The notes: generated by a model from the letters alone, not told the origin. 64,000 bases of DNA from Dioscorea cayenensis subsp. rotundata (GCF_009730915.1 NC_052487.1:18406529-18470528); one strand, 5' to 3'. Positions 37,149-49,742 are shown, numbered from the stretch's first letter. Numbers and translations are program-made.

Positions 37149-37192
<44 letters not shown>
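37149..37192. repeat. (AAT)n microsatellite
   Basis: About 14 uninterrupted AAT units immediately after the Helitron series. Confidence 0.95.
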
Positions 37193-37375
37193 GTGAAATA
37201 ATATATTTTTATAACTAAAAAAATAAATAATCAACATAGGTTTTATAAAACATCATATAATATATTATAGAAAAGATTTTATATCTATTTTTAAGTATGA
37301 TTTGTTGATAATAACTAAATTTGCTTAGCCTGATGAATTAAAATTAGAGATATTTATATCACTATTTATTTTTTT

Positions 37376-37818
37376 ACTACTACAGTATAAAATTCTATTT
37401 TTAGCCACTTTGTTACACAAAGATATATGGATACAACCTATTTACATTTAAATCCATATAAACTAGAGTGACTAAAATTAATAAAATTGTAACATTAAAA
37501 TTATAGGCTAAAATTAAATTTTGATATTTGCACTACAATTAATAATAATTCAAATTTTAGGGATTATTACTACATATATAATTTTTAGTAACTGAATGAC
37601 AACGACGATATTCAGTTGCTAAATTTTCTTTACAATTCAACTATATTCTGTTGCTAGTCTTTAAAATTCAATTGATAATGTAATAAAAACAAGTTGAATA
37701 GATAAAAATTTTATTCTGTCAGTAATCTGATGTGGATTCCATCACCAATGTCTAAAAATAACAATGGAATATTTCCGTAGCAAGTTTTTCGTTGCCTTTT
37801 CCTATATTGCTTGTAGTG
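37376..37818. mobile_element. Small CACTA-like element (tentative)
   Basis: The right end reads 'tatattgcttgtagtg', which on the other strand is CACTACAAGCAATATA, a typical CACTA terminus. The left end 'actactacagtataaaatt' is a poorer match. Subterminal words 'ttcagttgct' / 'aattcaac' recur inside. No three-base duplication could be confirmed. Confidence 0.4.
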
Positions 37819-39544
37819 TAGATTATGGGAATATAATATTCCCACTTTAAGCAACCAAATGAGGTTACATTATATTGTTAAAATTCCGAGATTAATCTAA
37901 TATTACACCCAACCAAAAAACGGCATATTATTTTAATTTTGTTGAGATGAAAGTATAAAATTTTATTTGTAATATTTTTATTATAATATTCTGATAAATA
38001 TATTATAAATTACAAAATATATAATTTTTTATAATATAATATTTAACATTCTAAAATAGTACAAAATTACAATGTTCATCTATGGTGCAACAATTAACAA
38101 TGAATATATATATGGTTGGATGGATATAAATCAGGATATTTCTTGTAGTTAACCTCTGAGTAAAATTTTTGTCCACAATGTAAACAAGTCACTCTCCAAA
38201 CACACAAAATCCTCAATTATACATTAGAGAGGATTCAAACTATTAACTTTGGGTATAGGAGTTATTCACACTAGCACTATTAACTTTTTCGTATAGGAGT
38301 TACTCACACTAGCATTCGTTTATTTCGATGGTCATAACTCTGAGTAATTTTTATACATAATCATTTTTTTGTGACTACTTTTATTAAAAAATTAGAGGGA
38401 CATGTATTACATTAAATATACAACATAAGATCAAATATAAGAATCAAGGGATATTAAACTATGAAACTATTATAATTCTGAAAAACGAAATAATTTTTTG
38501 AGTTGCATGACAGTGATACATATGCATTAGTCGTGCATGTATGATTTGAAAAACTAGTATGCCATATAAAATCAATTTTAGTTCATATTTAATAATATAG
38601 TTTTATTTTATTGTATGTATAATTATGGGTATTGTATTATTTATGTTAGATGACATATTTTATTTTTGGGTTGCATTATATATAAATCAAATTGATCATA
38701 GAGATCATTAAACTTAAACATAATTCGCTATATTCCTTGCAACCAAAATAGTTCTATGAGATAAAATATATTTTGTATTTATTATTGGTTGTCACATGTT
38801 GGATTGCTATATGTGATAGAGTGGCTTATCTCAGTTACTAGAGTGGAGATTTTAAGTAGTATTGTCAGTATTTATAGTTGACAAATATTGAATTGGACCA
38901 TTATGGAACTTTTGGACCAAACATTGTCATAAAGAGAAAGAGATATTTTGTTACCAAAAGTTCTTATTACCTAAATGTGTTATTAAATTTTTTATACAAA
39001 TTATATTACTCTGATAGTATCAACTGGTGATATCTAATTGGAGGCTATATACAGACATGTTGGGTTATAAAATGAATACATAAAGGTCCATAGCCATCTA
39101 AGATAGAATCTATCACTCATGTCGTAGGAGGGAGTATTCAAGATCTTGTTTTTTTATGTGTTAGATGAAAAATTGGTCTATTAATTTTTAAAAGTATTTT
39201 GTTATATAAATTATATATTATTATAATACATGTTCTTAAATTTGTTTTATATACAACATTATAAGGAGTCACACATATAAGTGGGGATCCACAATACTAT
39301 CAATGGCCTAATCATACTCACTTATATAAAATATTTATTGATAAAGAGACTAATATGTAAAATATTATATTGGGGTCATATATACGAATATCTCTAATCT
39401 TTGGATTAAATTGAAATTTGTTGATGTGCATGATTATGATTATTAAAATTAATAAGGATTAATGTGTTAAAGATGTAGAGGTCTCAAATGGTGCTGATGC
39501 TATATTTTCTAAGATTAACCCAATTACCCTATATGTGATATGAG
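37819..39544. other. Non-coding sequence, probably old retroelement
   Basis: No gene. A direct repeat of 'cactattaactttgg(g)tataggagtta(t/c)tcacactagca' lies at about 38238-38320. The sequence around 39050-39140 ('gacatgttgggttataaaatg') resembles repetitive plant DNA but I cannot assign it. The target of the next solo LTR reads through to 42063 onwards. Confidence 0.4.
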
Positions 39545-39549
39545 ATTAG

Positions 39550-41106
39550 TGTCACGCCCCGAACCTGGAGCATTGACAAACGGCCACGTACCTACAAGGT
39601 CGTGACCAAGTAGGCACGCAAGGCCTCAAAACCTGTCTCACACTAGATAACACAACCTTTAATAAAGACATTAACTTTCAAAACAACATAGAGGCACAAT
39701 GCCCGAAATATGACAAAAACAAATAACAAGTGTCTCATATGACATTAAACATAAGACAAAAGTTCTAAGTCCATAACAAGGGAAAATTATTAACTTGAAA
39801 TATAACTAGGCAACGACTTGCTCAACGACCCCGCTAAGTTGTCCACCACCCAACCCTACTCCTGATCTGAAAGAGAGAGAGAGAACAACTTAATGAGCTT
39901 GAGAGCCCAGTAAGCAACCACTAAAAATATCGGAATCACAAAAATGTTCAATAATTTCTAAAAACATACAAAATGTAACAAAGCGGAATAAATAAAAAAG
40001 TGAAATTTAGAAATCGGAAGTAAATCATAACAGATTTACTCTACAAAAATAACAAGCATATATGTCCCCCAAACAACTAATGCCAAAACAAAATATCATA
40101 ACTCATTTATTTAAACTCGGTGACCCGAATCGGATTTTAGAACTCATAGGTTTACCTTCGGTGACCCGAGCCAGAATATCAGAAGCCGTTATTCTTCACC
40201 GACGGAATGGTGCGAAACTATAGTTTCTATGTCAGAAGTACGTGTTGACACGGTCAGTGTTTAACCCCCAGTGACAGGGTTATTGCATAGTTAGTTTGGG
40301 GACTACGAGTTTCTATAACAAAAATATATCGTGTCCAAAATCATCGTCAACGCAATAATATGAAAATTTAGTGATCCCGTTTTCTAACAAAATTAATCCA
40401 ATTATATCAAATAATCATTTATCAATTCACATGATATTCCACACAATATAAAAATTTATTTAAATTTGGAAACACCATTATAACAAATATAGTTAATCAG
40501 GAAACATTATATAGATAAACACTTTTCCAGCAACCCAAACCAATCCAAAAAATCATAAATTAAATAAATAAAGCAACTTAAAAAAATATCATGAATCCAT
40601 AGAATGATTATATTAACAAATATTGGTGTAAGTTAACATAAAAATCTCTAATTAAGCAGAATATCATAAAAACAAAATAAAAATAAATAAATAATATTAC
40701 TAAATGATGATTAAACATATAGCATTGGAATAATTTTAACAGTAAAACCCAAGTTAATTAAATAATTACGTAGATGATTATTGGGAATCAAAAATTTGCA
40801 TATACATATATGTAAATATTTATATGTGGTGTACTTACCTGACTAGTTAACACCAAACCTATAAGCACCACGAAATTAGGCTTCCACAGAACACCCTATA
40901 TTTAAGAGTACATTCCAACGTATCAAAATGCTAAACATGCTACAAATACATAGGAATATACAGTGGATCAAATTCCTACCCTAACTATCATAATACTTAA
41001 AACATTCAATAGTCCAATATATACATATATTTTAACAACTTATCTCTGAACCTTCACTATTCCTTATAACTTAAGTAAATATAGTACCTAAAACAATTAA
41101 TCAATC

Positions 41107-41140
<34 letters not shown>

Positions 41141-42062
41141 AGTGCATAACCTAAAAACATTTTGATTCAATACATCAAAATTCGGGTAGAACTTTTACAT
41201 TTACAAAACTATGCATCATTTTAATAAAAAAGCAACATATTTTTACACTAAACACAACATCATAACCCATAACTTAATATATATATATGTATGAATATAT
41301 TTTCTAAATCAATGGACGCCACACACAGCCAGCACATTAATTCAAAAATAATAATAATAATAATAATAATATGAAATGGACGCCACACACAGCTAGCACA
41401 TTAATTCAAAAATAATAATATGAAGTAAAATAAAACTAAATTTAAAAGAAACATATATATATATATATATATTATTCTTATCAAATCAAGAATAATTAAG
41501 CATGAACGGAGGCATTAACAAACTTGCAATTCAATGTTGAAAAATTCATTGTGCAAAGGCCAGCATCAATATGAGATAATCAATCCACTAGGCATACAAT
41601 ATAACCCTAATCAAGATCAATAAACGATGCCACGACAAGATCTAGGAAATAAAAATTCCACCACTTAATCCCTAAATAAAACATTAACAATACCACAACA
41701 AGATCTAGGAGATAAATTACACCACTTAACCCTAGATCTAGGAAGAAAACGCTTACCTCCCAACGATAACAACACAACCTTGACGAAGAGGCCTATCTCC
41801 GTCCTCGCCGCCGGCACCACACACCAAAAAGAAAAAGAGAAAAGGAAAGAGGCAAGATCTCTCCCTCTTTCTTGGTCTAAACGAGAGACTATATCGGAAG
41901 AAACAAAGGGTGGCGGCTAGGGTTTGAAAACCTAATAAGATATAAAAATTAAGAGAAGAAAAAAAAATTTAATAAAAAGGAAAGTTTCTTTTCCTCTTCC
42001 GTAACAGCCTTACATGCAAAACAATTAAATGAATTAAATAAAAAAAATGTGTGGGGCCCACA
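39550..42062 (-). mobile_element. Solo LTR, 2.5 kb, with 5-bp target duplication
   Basis: The unit begins TGTCACGCCCCGAACC and ends GGGGCCCACA, so it has TG...CA ends. It is bracketed by ATTAG at 39545-39549 and 42063-42067. On the minus strand a C/G-rich patch with 'AAACCCTAGCCGCCACCC' and 'GTGCCGGCGGCGAGGACGG' (about 41805-41935) looks like a transcribed leader followed by a GTAAG donor-like site. The opposite end closes with TTCGGGGCGTGACA. The length suits the long LTRs of Gypsy elements, but without internal domains the family is unproven. A related copy lies at 61525 onward. Confidence 0.8.
41311..41425. repeat. Tandem duplication within the solo LTR
   Basis: 'aatggacgccacacacagc' followed by '(c/t)agcacattaattcaaaaa' and an (AAT)n run occurs twice, at about 41311 and 41376. 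The second copy has a shorter AAT run. Confidence 0.85.
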
Positions 42063-42477
42063 ATTAGGGTTTTCACTAATGAAGAAAATATTGCTATAAA
42101 AAAACTGCTACATGAAAACCTTAATATTCACATGAGTTAATTGAAGCAAGAGATGCCGAGAAGTTTAAAAACATCATGTGTGTGCTTTGGAGGATTTTGC
42201 GCTTGTGAAATCTTTGTGAGGTAATTTTCATCTATCACATACATTTATGTATTCATGTGATCGATCTTCGATAATTAATCAATTATTGATTAAATATCAA
42301 TTAATAGTAATTGCTAACCCTAACTAAAACAAAGCATCCAGTTATTAGAAAAGTATAAAGTTATCTATTAGTTTTATTATTTATTTATTTACTTAGTTTT
42401 GACAAAGGTGACAAGCACCGTGAAATGGACAGGCAAATATGAAAGTGCACAAGTTAACAATGACTTAATGACCCCTT

Positions 42478-43066
42478 GGGCTTGCTTGGATGGAGGTATT
42501 TGAAGGTAAGGTAAGGGAATGATTTTTAAAAACCCATGCTTGGGTAGGGGGTTTTAAGGGAGAGGTTAAGGTTGAGAGGGATTGATGGAGGTTTTTAAAC
42601 CTCTATTTTTCTCTCATTCCCCAACTGGAGGGGTGGGGAAGTTTTTAGTACCAATACTTTTTTATTGGCCAAAATGTCAATACTCATTTACAAAAATTCC
42701 AAGATATTTGATTAATTAATATCATTATCAATATTATTAATTAATATCATTATATTATTAATATCATTATTAATTAATACAGAGATATTTGATGGAGAGA
42801 TTTATGTAAATATTGAAGAGAATCATGTATAAGTTTCACATAATTGTTAATAAAGTTACAACTTTTGTCTTTCATCCTAGGGGTACTTTACTAATATTAC
42901 TATATAACCTTACCTCAAATTACCTTCAAACCAAACACAACAAAGTTTCAAAACCTCTATTTACCTTACATTGTCCCAAGTAAAGAAGGGTTTAAAACTT
43001 CCTTTTACCTTCTATTATTATACTTTACTTTATGAAACCTTATTATACCTCTATCCAAGCAAGCCC
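42478..43066. mobile_element. MITE with GGGCTTGCTTGG ends, copy 1
   Basis: The left end is GGGCTTGCTTGGATGGAGGT. The right end, read inward, is GGGCTTGCTTGGATAGAGGT, so the outer inverted repeats differ at one of 20 positions. Inner parts contain 'gaaggtaaggtaaggg' and 'accttacctcaaattacc'. Non-coding, 589 bp. No target duplication was recognised. A second copy lies at 61711-62528. Confidence 0.8.
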
Positions 43067-43397
43067 AGGATTTACCATATGGGGCGAATTAACACACGAG
43101 ACAATAAAGCCTCATTACATACACCAAAGGTAATATTATCAAGGACCAGAATCCCACAATATAATCTTGGGAGTGGAGAATATAAATCCTATAAAAGACA
43201 TACACTAAGACCCAATAAATAGTAAATAAACATTGTTCTACAATATTGTGAACCAATGAATAGCTATTGCTACAACACAAGTACAGGGATTCAGCGTCGC
43301 ACCTACTCATGCATTGCCTAAGTGTCTCACCCATTGCACTACACAATTAGTTGCCAAAGTTATCTCTCAGTGCATATACAACAATTATAGTAACATG

Positions 43398-43931
43398 TAA
43401 GGGTGGCAAAAATTTGCGTCTGTGCAAAACTGGGTTAGGGCAACTACTATTACAAATAAATAAACTGTTGACTAGACCCGACTTGGTTTTAAAAATAAAC
43501 TAACCTAACTTGTCCAAACTCGATTTTTTTTTTAAATCAGGTTGTCTAGATGTTCAAATTTTGTCCGAATTCTATAAGCTACATTTAAGTTAATTCAAAT
43601 ATTAAATTATACAAAAATAATTTAATTCACAAAAAAAAAAAAATTCTAAAACTCAACTCAAATCATACAAAAATCCAAGTCTTAATAGAAAAAAATAATA
43701 TATGTTTGAAGTTTTTGAAATATTAGGCTTAAAATAGCTGTGATTAGATTATGGATTTTTAAAATTTTAAAGATAAAAAGATCGGTTGTTTAAATTTTTA
43801 TATCTGGACCTAGCTCGGATTTAAATTCTGACAATTAAGCACCGGCCGACTTTGACCTGTATTCTGTCTAAATTCTTTTTATTCTGAGTTAAACAAAAGC
43901 GGCCGACAGCCAGACAGTATTGTTAGCCCTA
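43398..43931. mobile_element. hAT-type MITE, family A, copy 1
   Basis: Ends are TAAGGGTGGCAAAAATT and (inward from right) TAGGGCTAACAATACTG. The flanks GTAACATG and GTAACAGT share six of eight bases, an eroded 8-bp duplication. The interior shares 'ccgaattctataagctacat' and 'tcaaatattaaattatacaa' with the copy at 47353. Non-coding. Confidence 0.7.
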
Positions 43932-45495
43932 GTAACAGTAGATAATGAGACATTTGAAACATTGTGTCTTGTCTAAATTGAGGTTCTCACGGTTTGACGC
44001 ACGTGTATCACGCACGCACACTGGCTCGCCGGCCAATCGTACGGCGCCCTCTATGTCTCCTGACTTTAATCGGTGTACTTCCAAAGGAACTCAAGTAATT
44101 TTACAGATCACGGAATTTTGAAGTCAAAAGGCGCCAGAGATAAAAAAACGTGAGAGTGCGGCTTCCCATGTGATGTGACCAATATAAAATACATTACTAT
44201 CATGGATGTTATTTTTGAACAAAAAACTTTTACTCACCGAGGCAGGTAAGAGTAAGTAAAAAAATAAATTAAAATAAATAATTAAAATAATATTTAATCA
44301 TCAAAATATTTAGGAAAGTGAGAGACTGGTTCATTTGTAAACACCGCACAATTCTATAGAAAAATGATAATTTATTTTTTTTTCAAACAAAATAATTAAT
44401 AGTTTTATCAACGATTTTTGGATCAATTGATATCGGGTCTCTTGTGTAGGGCGTTTGATTTTGGGAAGGACCTATGATTGAACCCCATGTCTTGCCCAAG
44501 GTGAGGGCACGTGGATTGGCGTTGACCTTTGCTCCCCATGCATCAGTATCTCGTGTTTTACGTCTTGTCGCTTTTCTCCATATATATTAATAGTTTACTG
44601 TCATTCCAACTCACTAGTTGTTTTATTTATAAAAAAAAAAAATAATGACATCTTTTTAACTCATCCACGGCTTTATCATGATCTTACATATTTTTTTATT
44701 TTTAATTTATAGACGGTGACCATGTGTAACCTCAGCCACTTTTGTTTTTTACAAATGCTTGTTATGCTCTACATTTTAATTTTTTAAAATATCATTTTAA
44801 TTGTTTTAAATTTTAATATTATTTTCATTTAAAAATCTCATTCTGTCGTTTTCAAAAATAAAATAAGTGCTATCTGTAACTGTATGCATACACAATATCC
44901 ATTTAAAAAAATAAATAATAAAAGTAAATAAAAATCACAACAAAAATTGTAAAAAAAAATGTTTTTTTAAAATAGCATTTAATTATCAGAATATATAATA
45001 AATATAAAGCTAGTCTATTTCTATATTGAAAAGCATATATTTAAATGTAGAGATGGGGTTACAGTCGTTAAACATAGATAAATTTATCTTCTGTTTTTCT
45101 CATTTATTGAAGAATAAAGTGGGACATAAGGTTTGAAAAGCTTGAGGGGATGAAAACAATGGATGTTGTCACAGATGAATTCAAGAGGTATGGCTTTTAA
45201 AGGAATGTTATTTTAGTAATTATTTAATTTAACAATAATAATTATTTTTTTAAGAATAACTTTTTATTAAAAGGTTTGTAATTTTGTGGTGTTAGTCCCA
45301 TTATAAAAAAAATGAGTGTAAGACATCGAGCTTGAGTTTCATTGAAAAAAGTTATAATAATGGGTTCATAATTAATTATGAGTATAGATTTACTGTTTAA
45401 ACTCTGTATTATGAAATGAGAGTGCCCAATATTAATAATTAATTTTTAATTTTTACATATACTTTTAATATATATAACCTTTATCGATCGTCTTG
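43932..45495. other. Intergenic sequence upstream of bHLH copy A
   Basis: No gene. A GC-richer patch at about 43985-44165 ('cgccggccaatcgtacggcg') is unlike its surroundings but has no coding frame I can support. The stretch at 44390-44590 looks repeat-derived. Confidence 0.45.
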
Positions 45496-45499
45496 GGAA

Positions 45500-45640
45500 A
45501 AAAAACAAAAACTTTTTAGTACCTACCAAACATCCGGGAGTTCCATTAGATCATCTCAGGGAATATATGAAAAAACAAAAACTTTCAAGCACCTACCAAA
45601 CATCTGGGAGTTCCGTTAGATCCTCTTAGCTACCATGTGA
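45500..45640 (+). repeat. 70-bp tandem duplication in the upstream region of bHLH copy A
   Basis: 'aaaacaaaaacttt' then 'acctaccaaacatc(c/t)gggagttcc(a/g)ttagatc' occurs twice with a 70-bp period (second copy from about 45570). It lies 200-340 bp upstream of the TATA box. I see no equivalent upstream of copy B. Confidence 0.85.
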
Positions 45641-45843
45641 GACGTCACCCATGACCTAATTCAATGTAAACAGAAAATATCTTCTGTTTAGACGAGGAGA
45701 TTATTGTTCCGGACAAAGTGGATGGGATTAGTTCCTACTGATGTAGGTCCAATATCTAAAGGCTACTAGGCATATGTCCTCTCAAAGCTTAATTTTCATA
45801 TTTCAGCATGAAAGTCATCTAGAGCCATACATCTCTATGACTC

Positions 45844-45852
45844 TATATATAA
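45844..45852 (+). promoter_or_regulatory. Probable TATA box of bHLH copy A
   Basis: TATATATAA, 95 bases upstream of the ATG at 45939. It predicts a leader of roughly 60 bases. Confidence 0.6.
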
Positions 45853-45938
45853 GTGTGCATGCAAGACAGATGATTACCAAAATTCATTAATATTAATCTT
45901 TCTAACTTCATACCTCATTTGTTTCCCTTGAAAGAGAG

Positions 45939-46660
45939 ATGAAGAAATCCAAGGCTGCTTCGAAGCTTGAAAGAAAGATAGTGGAGAAGAACAGAAGAGA
46001 CCACATGAAGCTTCTCTTGTCCAACCTTGATTCCCTCCTCCCTAATTACTCATCAAACACTAAGGTTTAATCAGTTTATATATATATATACTTAACATGC
46101 ATGCATTCATGCATGCAAACTTATATTTTGTGATTGTAAGTTGTTATTAATGATGATGAAACAGAAAATGATGCCAGTACCGGAGAGATTAGATGAAGCT
46201 GTTAAGTATATCAAAGAGCTTCAAATGAGGGTGGAGAAGATGAAGGAGAAGAGAGAACGTTTGGGTGGCTCTGAAGGAACAAGCCAACAAGGAAACATAA
46301 CAATGGACGTGGAGGTTCAAGACTTGGACTCTGGATTATCTGTAGTTCTTCTGAGTCTCCAGGGAGGCTTTTCGGCTTTGCCCAAGGTTCTCCTGGTGCT
46401 CGAGGAAGAAGGCTTGGAGATCGTTACTGCAAATTTTGTCTCCGGTTCAAAGCCTCGCATGATCATACATTGTTCGGTAACCTAATTTATGAGTCATTTT
46501 CAGTTTTTAATTTTATGCGCGCACACACACACATAAATGATTTGTTCTTGTTTTGATTGTTCATGTTATACTCTAGGTTGCAGACAACACTGGGAGTGAT
46601 TTTGATGTTGTTAAAATTGTGGAAAGATTGAGGAAGATTTGTCCTGGTTCTCAGACCTAG
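45939..46660 (+). CDS. bHLH transcription factor, copy A (bHLH162/118-like)
   Basis: Three exons (45939-46064, 46165-46476, 46577-46660) encode 173 aa with GT-AG introns in phase 0. The bHLH domain spans about residues 9-65: basic region KLERKIVEKNRRDHMK, helix 1 LLLSNLDSLLP, a loop crossed by intron 1, and helix 2 PERLDEAVKYIKELQMRVEK. The basic region keeps the Glu and Arg-Arg needed for E-box contact. The usual His/Lys four residues before the Glu is Arg, so recognition may differ from a classic G-box binder. The C-terminal region (about 92-165) contains VEVQDLDSGLSVVLLSLQGG and EEEGLEIVTANFVSG, an ACT-like dimerisation fold. The short length and layout fit the small plant bHLH group that includes bHLH36/118/162. 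Target genes are unknown. A tandem paralogue starts at 54813. Confidence 0.9.
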
Positions 46661-46784
46661 CATTTGCGTAAAAGTATACATATACATGAATTTAGGGTTT
46701 ATCTTTTGTGTGTGGAATTGAAAATTCAATTATATATTAGCCAGGCCAGTGTTATGCGGTAACAGTGATGTTAAGAAGGAATCA

Positions 46785-46855
46785 AGGCATAACCTAGTGG
46801 TTTCTTACCTTGTTTGTGATTGAAATGTCTTAAGTTCGAAACCTTTCAAGCATAA
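46785..46855 (+). mobile_element. tRNA-derived SINE-like fragment
   Basis: 'cataacctagtggtttc' (A-box-like) is followed about 35 bases later by 'aagttcgaaacct', a good match to the Pol III B-box GGTTCGANNCC. An A-rich tract follows (46858-46873). No tRNA cloverleaf can be drawn, so this is a SINE remnant rather than a tRNA gene. Confidence 0.45.
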
Positions 46856-47352
46856 TGCAATAAAAATAAAAAGGTGCTTGTCGTCAATTTGTCAAAAACA
46901 ATGATGTTACGAGTTTGAAACTTTATATATATATATATATATAACTTGTGTGGCTTGTGTGTATGTGTCATCAACTCTAAGGGCAACATGACGTTTAGAG
47001 TGATCCAATTAAAGGAAGAGTTTGAGTTCAAAAGGATTAAAATATCTCGATTGTATTATACATATGTGAAGTTAATTACTAGAGATATTTTTTTTTTCAA
47101 TTAATACTATAATTCCTACTTGTATGTATATATCATGTCTGGCCATTGAATGAATTTTGTTCAAGGCATTTGAATATCCCATGTCAAAGATTAAGAGTTT
47201 GACTTTCTCCTATACGGTTGAGATGTACATAATGTGTGTGTGGTGACTTATTCATATTATTTATATATATATATATATAATCTTATTATCAATGCTCTCT
47301 GAGTTTCTAATTAATATTTATAAGAACTCTAACAGTAACATGATGCTTAGAG

Positions 47353-47921
47353 TAGAGTTGGCAAAAATCCAGGTCCAGACAAAACCAGCTTTGAACAACT
47401 ACTACTATAAATAGATAAACTTGTTGTCGAGACCTGACCCGGTTTTAAATCCGGACTAATTTAATTTGCCCAAACCCGGTTTATTTTAAAACCGGATAGT
47501 CCATATATCTAAATTTGTCCTAATTCTATAAGCTACATTTAAGTTTACTCAAATATTAAATTATACAAAAATAATTTAATTTACATTAAATGCAAAAAAA
47601 CAATGTCAACAATCAAGGACTCAACTCAAATCATACAAAAATCTATAATCTTAATCGAACAAAAAAAATATATGTTTGAAGTTTTTAGAAGATTGGGTTT
47701 AAAACAGGTGGGCTTAAGATTGGGGGCTTTTAAAATTTTAGATATAAATGTGCCAGCTTGTCCAGAAATTTTTATGTTAGGACTCGACCCGGATTTAAAT
47801 TCGGACAACCAAGCGATGTTTGGACCAGGCATGCATTAGTACAATATTTGTTCAAACTTGTTTTATTTCAGGTCAAACAGAACTGGGGTTGGCTAGTCCG
47901 AACAAAGTATTATCACCCCTA
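47353..47921. mobile_element. hAT-type MITE, family A, copy 2, with perfect 8-bp duplication
   Basis: 569 bp flanked by GCTTAGAG at 47345-47352 and 47922-47929. Ends are TAGAGTTGGCAAAAATCC and (inward from right) TAGGGGTGATAATACTTTG. It lies 690 bp downstream of bHLH copy A and is the sister of the element at 43398. Open frames inside it (47603-47839 +, 47626-47832 -) are by-products of the repeat. Confidence 0.9.
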
Positions 47922-47929
47922 GCTTAGAG

Positions 47930-49680
47930 TGGTTTTTAATAAAGGAAAACTGAGTTTAAAAGATCTCAATTATATAATATATATATATATATATATGCCG
48001 AAGTTATTAGAATCGTCTTTTTCAAATTCTTTTGGTTTCAAGTAAACATGTTTATTCTTACCAGAAATATGATTAATTAATTCGCATGTTTGCTTTTGAT
48101 AAAGTCAAGCTTATCACCTGACCAAGGAAGAACCTTGCTAAATTTCATTGTACATTTCTAGTTTTTAAATTATTTTTAATGTTTTTTTTTGTCAAATGAG
48201 TGGTAATTGATTAACTCCATCTCATAATATTGGTTCAGATGAACAACTTTTCTACCTTATCAAATAATAATAATGATAATTTTTGTTGAAATAATTATTT
48301 TAATGAACAAACCTATATGTCAATCGAACCAAAGCAATTTTATAGGACCGTTTTATAAAACTTTATGTGATGAGACTTTCCTTTCATGGTCACAATTTAC
48401 ATTAACCTAAAGTAAAAATTATTAATAATAAGTATAAAAGAACTATAAAAAAACACTTTAAAACCAGAAGAAGTTACATCCTCTAGTACTTGCACGTAAA
48501 ATCATTCATATTTTTCTCTTTTGGATTTTTGCAGCTAAGGATCCTCAACAATTTTTGCTGAGCTCACTACCAAAGATCAAGCACTCCCTACACTTTCCAG
48601 TTCCACTCACGCTGAAAGTGGAGCGGGACGTCAGTAGCACCCACACCCATGTGAGACCCGGCACCTTTTTCTTTGAAGTAATGGAGCATTGTTGATACTT
48701 TTCAAATATCATCTCCTTCTGTCCATTTTGTTTTCTCTTTTTCTATTGGGAGTTCCTTGCTCCCCGATTTTTCGCTTTTACTTGTTTTGTCTTTCTTCCT
48801 TTGCGTTTGTTCTCTCTTTGTTTTTCTTTTTCTAATAAAAATTTTTGTGGTTTATCCATTTTTATCAAAAACCAGAAGAAGTTTCATGCACTTCTTGATA
48901 GGCAGATGAATAATTTTTAAGGTCATGTTTTTTTAACAAAAAGTGACATACGTCATATATATGAGGTGTATGTACGGATCGGGAATCGATCATCTAGTTA
49001 ATCTGTATGTCTTCACCCGGAGATATGAGTTTGGGTAATAAGCCCACACTTACACTCAGGAATCCATTACTATCACTCATGTGCCCAGTAAGATTTGAAT
49101 TTTGGACTTTTTAAATATTTTGCACTTATTTTTCATAATGGAATCAACATGTTAGGCTATGAGTGTTTTAGTATATCATTTCATTTTTCTTTTCAAGTGG
49201 TTCATAATTTTTTTTTTAAATAATTTTTTTATTTACATTAAAAATAATAGCATTCTACTACAAATTCAATTAAATTAAGAATAAAGACTATTCAAATTCA
49301 TTTCATATAAAAAATTGCACTCGCGTATAATATTACTTCTTTAATTAATCATCATAACGTAAGTTAGGGATGTCACCCTCTCTCAATGAAAAGTTGCCCT
49401 TGAATACGAGACAATAATTAAGTTGTAACTAATAATCAATATATTCAAGGATTACAATTTTAGCATACCTAAATAGTCAATACACAATTTGAAAGCACAG
49501 AAAATCTGTCCAGTTCTGAAGCTGAATGGTGAAGAAGCCCAGTTGCAATTAATATATGCCCATAATATTAAATAGTCTTTCAATCATATATCTTATTGCA
49601 CTTTATTTCTACATGGGTTTCACATCAAGGTAATCTACTTTTGGTTATATATATAAATATAAAATATATGATAATTTATG
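47930..49680. other. Non-coding intergenic sequence
   Basis: No gene seen. A GC-richer stretch at about 48535-48670 ('cactcacgctgaaagtggagc') and a repeat-like stretch at about 48955-49170 stand out. The latter shares its general make-up with 52290-52510 ('acccattaccattattgctt' against 'atccattactatcactcatg') and may be the same SINE-like family. Confidence 0.4.
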
Positions 49681-49742
49681 ATTTATAATTCACAAGATGA
49701 CTTCTAATATATATATGATAATTTATCTTGTGAATTATAAAT
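49681..49742. repeat. Perfect 18-bp inverted repeat with 26-bp loop
   Basis: ATTTATAATTCACAAGAT at 49681-49698 and its exact reverse complement at 49725-49742. The loop is AT-rich. Confidence 0.85.

Noticed and set aside
42478..43066. Assignment of the GGGCTTGCTTGG MITE to PIF/Harbinger or hAT
   Set aside because: Neither a 3-bp TWA nor an 8-bp duplication is present at its ends, so the superfamily was left open.
46785..46855. Possible tRNA gene
   Set aside because: A-box and B-box-like words are present but no acceptor stem or cloverleaf can be drawn; kept only as a SINE-like fragment.
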